Positions 57,914 through 64,000 of a DNA stretch of 64,000 nucleotides are shown here, piece by piece. A program made the position numbers and the translations under genes. Within the stretch, counting starts at the first letter, position 1. Every line of letters starts with the position of its first letter. This stretch comes from Cololabis saira (Eukaryota; Chordata; Actinopteri; Beloniformes; Belonidae). The stretch lies in NCBI RefSeq assembly GCF_033807715.1, contig NC_084592.1:1-64000 (forward strand). The letters are read 5' to 3'. The notes under the pieces were generated by a model, which made no database searches, had not been told where the DNA came from, and worked only from the letters and a program-made list of their open reading frames with translations.

Positions 57914-59110
57914 CACAGCAACCGGTGGGAGAGGGAGCGGACACGCTGCCGTCGCCACAGATGTGCTGGCAGGAGAGGGGAGCGGACACGCTGCCGTCAC
58001 CACGGATGTGCCGGTGGGAGAGGGAGCGGACACGCCGCCGTCACCACGGATGTGCCGGTGGGAGAGGGGAGCGGACGAGCTGCCGTCACCACGGATGTGC
58101 CGGTGGGAGAGGGGAGCGGACGAGCTGCCGTCACCACAGTGAGCACGCTGCCGTCACCACCAATATGCCGGCAGGAGAGGGGAGCGGCCACGCTACCGTC
58201 AGCACGGATGTGTCAGTGGGAGAGGGAGCGGACACGCTGCCGTCACCACGGATGTGCTGGTAGGAGAGACGAGCGGACACGCTGCCGTCCACACGAATGT
58301 GTCGGTGGGAGCGGTCACGCTGCCGTCACCACGGATGTGCCGGTGGGAGAGGGGAGCGGACGCGCCGCCGTCACCACATAGGTGTCGGTGGGAGAGGGGA
58401 GCGGAAACGCTGCCTTCACCACAGCGAGCACGCTGCCGTGACCACCAATATGCCGGCGGGAGAGGGGAGCGGCCACGCTACCGTCAGCACGGATGTGTCA
58501 GTGGGAGAGGGGAGCGGAAACGCTGCCGTCACCACAGCGAGCACGCTGCCGTCACCGCCAATGTGCCGGCGGGAGAAGGGAGGGCCACGCTACCGTCAAT
58601 ACGGGTGTGTCAGTGGGAGAGGCGAGCGGAAACGCTGCCGTCACCACAGCGAGCACGCTGCCGTCACCGCCAATATGCAGGCGGGAGAGGGGAGGGCCAC
58701 GCTACCGTCGACATGGGTGTGTCAGTGGGAGAGGGGAGGGCCACGCTGCCGTCACCACGGCTATGAGAAAAGGCAAAAAAAGGCGTCTTTACTCAAAAAG
58801 AAGAGAACAATCCTCTCTTGTTTCTTTCCTTTTTTTTTTTTTTTCAAAGAAAAATATAACTAAGGGAGCGAATGCTGCGGTCACCATGAACGAGCCGGTG
58901 GGAGAGGGAGCGGAAACGCCGCCGTCACCACAGCCGCAAAACAAGCCAAAAAGGCGCTGTTCTTTTCCTTTCTTATATATATATATATATTTTTTTTTTA
59001 AAGAAAAAATAATCTGCAAGGAAAAAATAATGTTGTCACATTAATAAAGTGGGAGAGGGAGCGAAACGCTGCCGTCACCACAAATGTGCCGGTGGGAGAG
59101 GGGAGCGGAC
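57141..59110. repeat. ~45-bp GC-rich minisatellite in the DIRS leader/gag region
   Basis: Units of the form ggtgggagaggggagcggac plus acgctgccgtcaccacggat recur about every 44-57 bp (for example 58004, 58048, 58093). The block 57141-57615 is nearly the same as 58142-58618, so a larger duplication is superimposed. Toward 58760-59250 the units become interrupted by A/T-rich inserts containing ccaaaaagg and poly-T stretches. Confidence 0.92.
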
Positions 59111-59711
59111 ACGCTGCCTTCACCACGGCTGTAAGAAAGACCAAAAAAGGTGTTGTTTTTCATCAAAAGAAAAAAATAATCCCTTTCTATCTTCTTTTTT
59201 TTTTCAAAAGAAAAAAATAATCTGCAAGAAAAAAATAATGTTGTCACATTAATAAAGTGGGAGAGGGAGCGAAACGCTGTCTCCCTGCACAGATTGTTCA
59301 GGTGTCAGGCGCAGCTGACAGCTCACCTTCTGTCAGCTGCGCTGGGGGGCGGGGTGGGGAGACGCTGCCGCAACCGAACACCAATAAATACTGCGCAGCC
59401 ACAGCCTCTCGGAGGACGAAAGAGATTGTTACTCCTACCTGACGGCACGAGGCTGCACCGGGGCGGGCGGTTTAGGGAGGAAAGGAAGAAGCTTTCAACC
59501 AGCCTTCTATTTCCGTCCTGTACTTCAGCGCGACGCGAGAAGAATAAGGAGTCGATCCCATGCTTGACGCCGGAAGATATACCCCTTCCGGGGGTCATGC
59601 AGGGGTCACGGGTGACGTGACATTGTTGGTATTGTACTCGACATGCGCATGCGCGAGGGGAGATATCCAGTGCTTACAGCACCGCCTGGCGGTCAGTAGG
59701 GACGAAATAGA

Positions 59712-61985
59712 ACCCTCCTTACTTGTTCCATGGCGTCCTGTAATAAATCCTGTCTGGTCCAGTTTAATTAATTTCTTCATGTATTTTTGTATTCTGGTTG
59801 CTATGATTGACGTTAATATTTTATAGTCCACACACAAAAGGCTTATGGGACGATAACTAGGACACTGCAAGGGATCCTTCCCCTCTTTATGTAGTACTTT
59901 GGTAATAGCTTCCAACCACGAGTCTGGGGGATCTCCTGAATTCAGAACATAGTTATATACCTTACATAATACCGGGGCGAGGTTACTCACTAAAACTTTA
60001 TAATATTCTCCCGTAAAACCATCTGCTCCTGGTGATTTGTTGTTTTTGAGTTTAGCTATAGTTTCTTTTATTTCATTTTCTCTAATTGGCTCCACTAATT
60101 TTGTCGCTTCTTCATCTGTCAATTTAGTAATTTTTAGGGGGCTTAAAAATCCCTTAATTTTCTCTGTCTTTGATTCTAGGATCAGACCTTTATATAGTTG
60201 TTCATAATATTTTGCAAAAGCTTGTGATATTTGTTTTGGGTGTGTTTCAATCTGATTGTTTTCTTGGTGTCTAATTCTTGGGATTATGCAACTGGACTGG
60301 GCCTTTCGAAGCTGAAAAGCCAGTAGTCTACTTGCCTTATTTCCCATTTCGTAATATTTTCTACTCATAAACCTGAAAGCCCCCTCTGTACAGGCAGATC
60401 CAGTTAGCAGTAGGCTATGGTTTTACTCCGATCCGAGTCCCAAGCTCTGATGTTCTTAAAAAATCCAGTGGAATCCGAGTTATGAAAAACAAAACTACAA
60501 ACTGTCACTAATCCACAAGAACATTCAAAACCGTTTACGATAGGCTACGGGTAAGAAACCGTGTCGCTCCACTGCTGCTCAACTCTGTACTGACTCTGTA
60601 ACTGAAAACTGAAAAGCTCTTAAAGGTACAGCGTCACTAAATAAACACAAACCAAACAGTGTATTCCAGTTCTATGGTTAACCTAAACACATTCAATTAG
60701 CATCAATCCAAAATGATTACTAATAAATATGCAAATTTGAGATCCAAATTACAACATAAACAATATAAATCTACTAAAAGAATAATTATCATTGCCCCGT
60801 ACACCCTCTGCTTTGTATGTTAATACCTCATCCAGTTTCAACCTGACCTCTTTCAACTTTTTGAGTGTCTCCTCTTTTCTATTTTATTTGTGTTCTCTCT
60901 CTAATCTTTTTATCTCATCCTCTAATTCAAGTTGCTTCGCTAGTCTTTGTTTTTTAAGTTGCGACCCTATATATATAATTTTCCCTCTTATTGTGGCTTT
61001 TCCTGCATCCCATAACACAGAAGGAGAGACAGTATCATTATCATTCAGCGCAAAGTATTCAACCAGAGGTAATTGAATTTCCTGTTTTGTATGAATATCT
61101 GCTAATAATGAGACATTGAGCCTCCAAAATGTATAATGATTGTTTGACCCTAAATTAATTTCCATAGTGACTGGGCTATGATCTGAAATTGTTATTTATC
61201 CTATATTGCTGTTTCTTATTCTGTATGTCATTTTTTGAAGTGAGTCTATCCTTGAGTAACTACTGTGTACATGAGACATGAATGTAAAGTCTCTATCCTT
61301 CGGATGTAAATAGCGTCAAACATCCACCAAACCTAGCTCTCTCATCATATTTAATAGAGTTTTTGACATTTTAGATTGGGGTTTCATTGTTATGGGTTGT
61401 CTATCTAATTTATTATTTAATGTACAATTGAAATCTCCCCCGATTAGGATAATACCCTCCCCTCATCCGCCAAAAGAGCTGCAATTTTCATAAAAAAATG
61501 TGGGCAGTCTTCATTTGGTGCATACCGGTATATATTTAAAATAGTCACTTTTTGTCCCGCAACTGTTCCAATCACCATAATATAGCGGCCTTCACTATCT
61601 TGAAAAGTTTTTTCATTATTATAATACATAGATTTGTTTAATAGGATAGCCACCCCTCTTTTTTTCTCCTTCCCATATGATGCACTGTAAACCTGATCCA
61701 CCCACTCTCTTTTTAATTTTGAGTGTTCTGATTCAGACAAATGTGTTTCTTGAATCAGCGCTACAGAACATTGCATTTTCTTTAACTGCCCTAACATCTT
61801 TTTCCTTTTAATTGGGTTGTTGATTCCTTTTATATTATAGCTAACAAAATTTTTGTCATTGTCTGGATTGTACCAAAAGTTACATGTCTGTATATTTAAA
61901 CACATGTTATATACAAAATTCTGCCTAGACTGTATGCACATGAACAATTTATAGTCAACTATGTGTGTCAGGGGGAACAACAACA
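59712..61985 (-). pseudogene. L1 ORF2 endonuclease and RT N-terminal part (second L1)
   Basis: The minus strand from 61985 reads NFVSYNIKGINNPIKRKKML, VALIQETHLSESEH, RGVAILLNKSMYY and VTILNIYRYAPNEDCPH (AP endonuclease). It continues NHYTFWRLNVSLL with VEYFALNDNDT (61165-60884), then KASRLLAFQLRKAQSS, PGADGFTGEYYKVL, SYRPISLLCVDYKILT and LDQTGFITGRHG (60368-59740). The RT palm motifs are absent: the frame ends at the DIRS insertion. A solo LTR splits it at 60387-60803. Together with 47641-49085 this is probably one antisense L1 with about 300 codons lost. Confidence 0.83.
60387..60803. mobile_element. Solo LTR with 5-bp TSD in the L1
   Basis: 417 bp starting TGTACAGG and ending CCCCGTACA, with CCCTC on both sides (60382-60386 and 60804-60808). 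Removing it rejoins the L1 frame: LTYKAEG on one side and a FMSRKYYE block on the other. The inverted TGTAC...GTACA ends and 5-bp duplication indicate an LTR left by recombination. The family is unknown and unrelated to the LTR at 49235. Confidence 0.8.
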
Positions 61986-62011
61986 AAAAAACACAAAGAA
62001 CCTTATTATTA

Positions 62012-62879
62012 TTAGGGCCCAAGCACTTACAGTGCGAAGGCCCTTTTGTATCTGTAGGAATTCTTTTCCTTTCTTTTTTTTATTTTTCCGACAAAATGAG
62101 GGCCTTTTTGCCCCCCTAAACGTGCCCAAAAAGTTGCCATGGCCCAAACCGAACAGGAAGTCGCCCATTTTGAATTAATCGTGTAATTTTGGTGCAATTT
62201 ATGCCATTCCTTCGGCAGTTAATGTGGCCCGAACCCTAACATGCACCCAGCTGTGTTATACATCAAAATGTGTGTCTTGATCCTGCGGCAACACGCATTA
62301 CTTTTCTCTTTCAAAAGCGTTACTGTGGCGACACTAGACGCCAAAAAGCGCATCCCCCTTCATCTGATTGTTCCATATTTGATAGTTCCCCAAAAGTCAC
62401 CAAATTTTGCATGCAAGCCAGGCCTGGTGATAAATTTGATATTTCATGGTTTGCATGAATGGGCGTGGCCTAACGGCTCAACAGCGCCCCCTAGAACACT
62501 TTTCTCTGCCATAACTTTTGAATGGTTTGACATAAAGACTCGTGGGTGGTGTCATAAGATTCGGTTTTGAGCCCTTACCATAATTGGTGAACATTAGCCC
62601 TGCCCCTTCTTCTGATTGGTTGTCCCTATTTTCTGCTATATCTTTGGAATGGTTTGACATAGAGAGTCGTGGGTGGTGTCATCGGACTCTGTATCGAGTC
62701 CTTTACCTTCCTTGGCCTGAATTAGCCCCGCCCCTTCTTCTGATTGGTTTTCGCTATTTTTTGCTATAACTTTTGAATGGTTTGACATAGGAAGTCGTGG
62801 GTGGTGTTTATTTCTGATATGCTTATGGGGGCAGTTGCTATGAGTGCGAGGGCCCGTTCATCGCTGCTCGCAGCTTTAA
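62012..62879 (-). mobile_element. Dispersed repeat with Helitron-like ends, copy 3
   Basis: It starts TTAGGGCCCAAGCAC with hairpin GCAC-ttaca-GTGC and ends gctgctcgcagctttaa. Outside are (tta)n on both sides, which rejoin perfectly when the element is removed at A^T. It matches copy 1 (43417-45930) inverted, but with one long block and about three 128-bp units, so it is an internally shorter version. Confidence 0.75.
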
Positions 62880-64000
62880 TTATTATTATTATTATTACTA
62901 TAGAGAAAATACCACAGTTTTTAATGGCGATCTTGTCATTTTATTTAGTTTTTATCAGCTACACCTAACTGGCCTGTACGCGGTACAGAAAAGGTTGGGA
63001 CCACTGTTGGGGACCATTCCCGGTCCTTTAATTTTCACACATTTAACAATTATATATTTAAAATATATTTACACAAATGTGTGTATCATGCCCTTAAACT
63101 ACTATGTACACTCTTATTTTAGTATTAACAACCTCCATTTCTGTGAAGAAAAAAAAATCAATATTAGCTAAGAACTACATTTCCCTAGAGTCATGCTATA
63201 CAGCTTCATGCTAATCAGCGCCATATTTGTAGTCACATTGGTTTGGTTAACGTGTAAAAACGTGTAAAAACGTTTTAAAAAACATATATCAATTGAATAT
63301 ATCTATTATGTAGTGCATCTGAAATAGTAACTAAATTTTATAGAGATTATGTATGTTAAGGAATTGTAAATATGTTTATGCTTATGCTTAAATAATCTCA
63401 AAAGATGCTTAATTGATGGGGAGACGTCCTCAAACTTAAGAAAAATGGAGACAAAATCTTGCGAAATACAGTAATATACGGAAGAAGTAAATCAACTAAT
63501 TTAAGACTAGAAGAAAAAAACAAAAAAGTTGCAAACCTGTAAAAGAATGTTAAAAGAGATATGGTTTGATGAGAGACTGGGAGGGGAGAAGGCTGCTGCT
63601 GCGGGGCTGCAGCTCTGTGTCTGTTTGTGTGTGAAAGCGTGCTCCAGCAGTGGGTGCAGCATTTTACGAGCGGCTGCAAGGCTCTGTGTCTGAAGAGATA
63701 ACTTTTTTGTTTTCTGGAAAAAGGGGGGTTTTCAGAGGTAAAGCTCTCCTTTTGGAAAAAAAATGTAGAAAGGAAGAAATATAGTTTGTTCTATCATTCT
63801 AAGCCATGAATGAAGGCATAGAATCATAGAATTTTCAAATTGGGTTAATTCACCATTTAATTTGCAGATTACTTTTGTAATACTGTATTTGACTCGGATT
63901 GTATGGAAATGTGATTCTTGCCATTTGCGAGTATGAGCTGTGCATGATTGGGTTGACTGTGACATGAATGTGAAACAAATCAATCATTTGTCCTTACTTT
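62880..64000. other. Unassigned AT-rich sequence to the window end
   Basis: No coding exon, RNA gene or transposon end is recognised. A (tta)n run at 62880-62897 and a small cgtgtaaaaa repeat at about 63253-63273 are the only patterns. It should be intron of the SLC37 gene if that gene continues to the right. Confidence 0.5.

Larger units (their letters stand above)
53511..59711 (-). mobile_element. DIRS1-like tyrosine-recombinase retrotransposon
   Basis: The element has inverted terminal repeats of about 160 bp: 53541-53700 and 59552-59710 are complementary (gcggtgctgtaagcactgga, cgcatgcgcatgtcgagt). A second shorter copy of the terminus lies at 53795-53870, as expected for the internal complementary region of DIRS elements. 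Minus-strand coding order is gag, RT/RNase H, tyrosine recombinase. No integrase, LTRs or target duplication are seen. The right end abuts an L1 frame at about 59711. The left terminus also carries a 48-bp inverted repeat (53511-53558 and 53746-53795). The whole GC-rich element contrasts with the AT-rich surroundings. Confidence 0.85.

Noticed and set aside
56694..58142. 482-aa plus-strand ORF
   Set aside because: Runs antisense to the DIRS gag and through a ~45-bp minisatellite divisible by three; low-complexity translation of the repeat.

Overview
This window looks like gene-poor, repeat-choked DNA from a teleost fish. The repeat families are typical of teleosts: L2-type LINEs with (ATTGAA)n tails, Rex3/RTE pieces with a (GATG)n tail, L1 clade LINEs, a DIRS1-like tyrosine-recombinase retrotransposon, hAT, Harbinger and TTAA-type DNA transposons, and tRNA-derived SINEs. 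The only host gene I can support is the 3' end of an SLC37-family sugar-phosphate exchanger on the minus strand. Its three exons are too short to stand out as ORFs: 47301-47398, 37988-38052, and a last coding exon ending at 30943 followed by a roughly 1.7 kb 3' UTR. All exon edges have canonical splice sites and the reading phases join correctly.

Layout. 1-18480: right-hand end of a satellite array that runs off the left edge. It alternates a ~730 bp complex segment ending in a long G tract (11 copies) with blocks of a ~170-188 bp monomer. 18481-19120: unassigned flank. 19120-23365: decayed LINE of the restriction-enzyme-like-endonuclease type (minus strand), split by a younger L2 (21215-23125). 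23366-24326: L1 and L2 fragments. 24395-27134: nested transposons, with a 6-bp-TSD element holding a hAT with 8-bp TSDs and a SINE with 12-bp TSDs. 27141-29111: AT-rich DNA, a palindromic MITE and a SINE. 29270-47398: 3' half of the SLC37 gene, its introns filled with transposons. The largest is a full-length but dead L1 (38233-47167) with a 16-bp target-site duplication, which turned an intron of about 0.3 kb into one of about 9.2 kb. 47641-62011: an antisense L1 in pieces, interrupted by a Helitron-like repeat, an LTR plus proline-rich ORF, a Harbinger-type element, a DIRS element and a solo LTR. 62012-64000: another Helitron-like copy and unassigned DNA.

Nothing here forms an operon-like system. 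The scientific interest lies in (a) the satellite with its homogenised G tracts and an apparent older ~180 bp periodicity in its complex segment, (b) four short-spacer inverted duplications between 10.9 and 19.4 kb that look like fold-back template switches, (c) a dispersed repeat family with Helitron-like ends, seen three times at A^T sites, (d) an LTR element whose only ORF is a proline-rich tandem-repeat protein, and (e) the gene structure of the SLC37 locus. All calls were made by eye; family names marked tentative need a repeat-library search.
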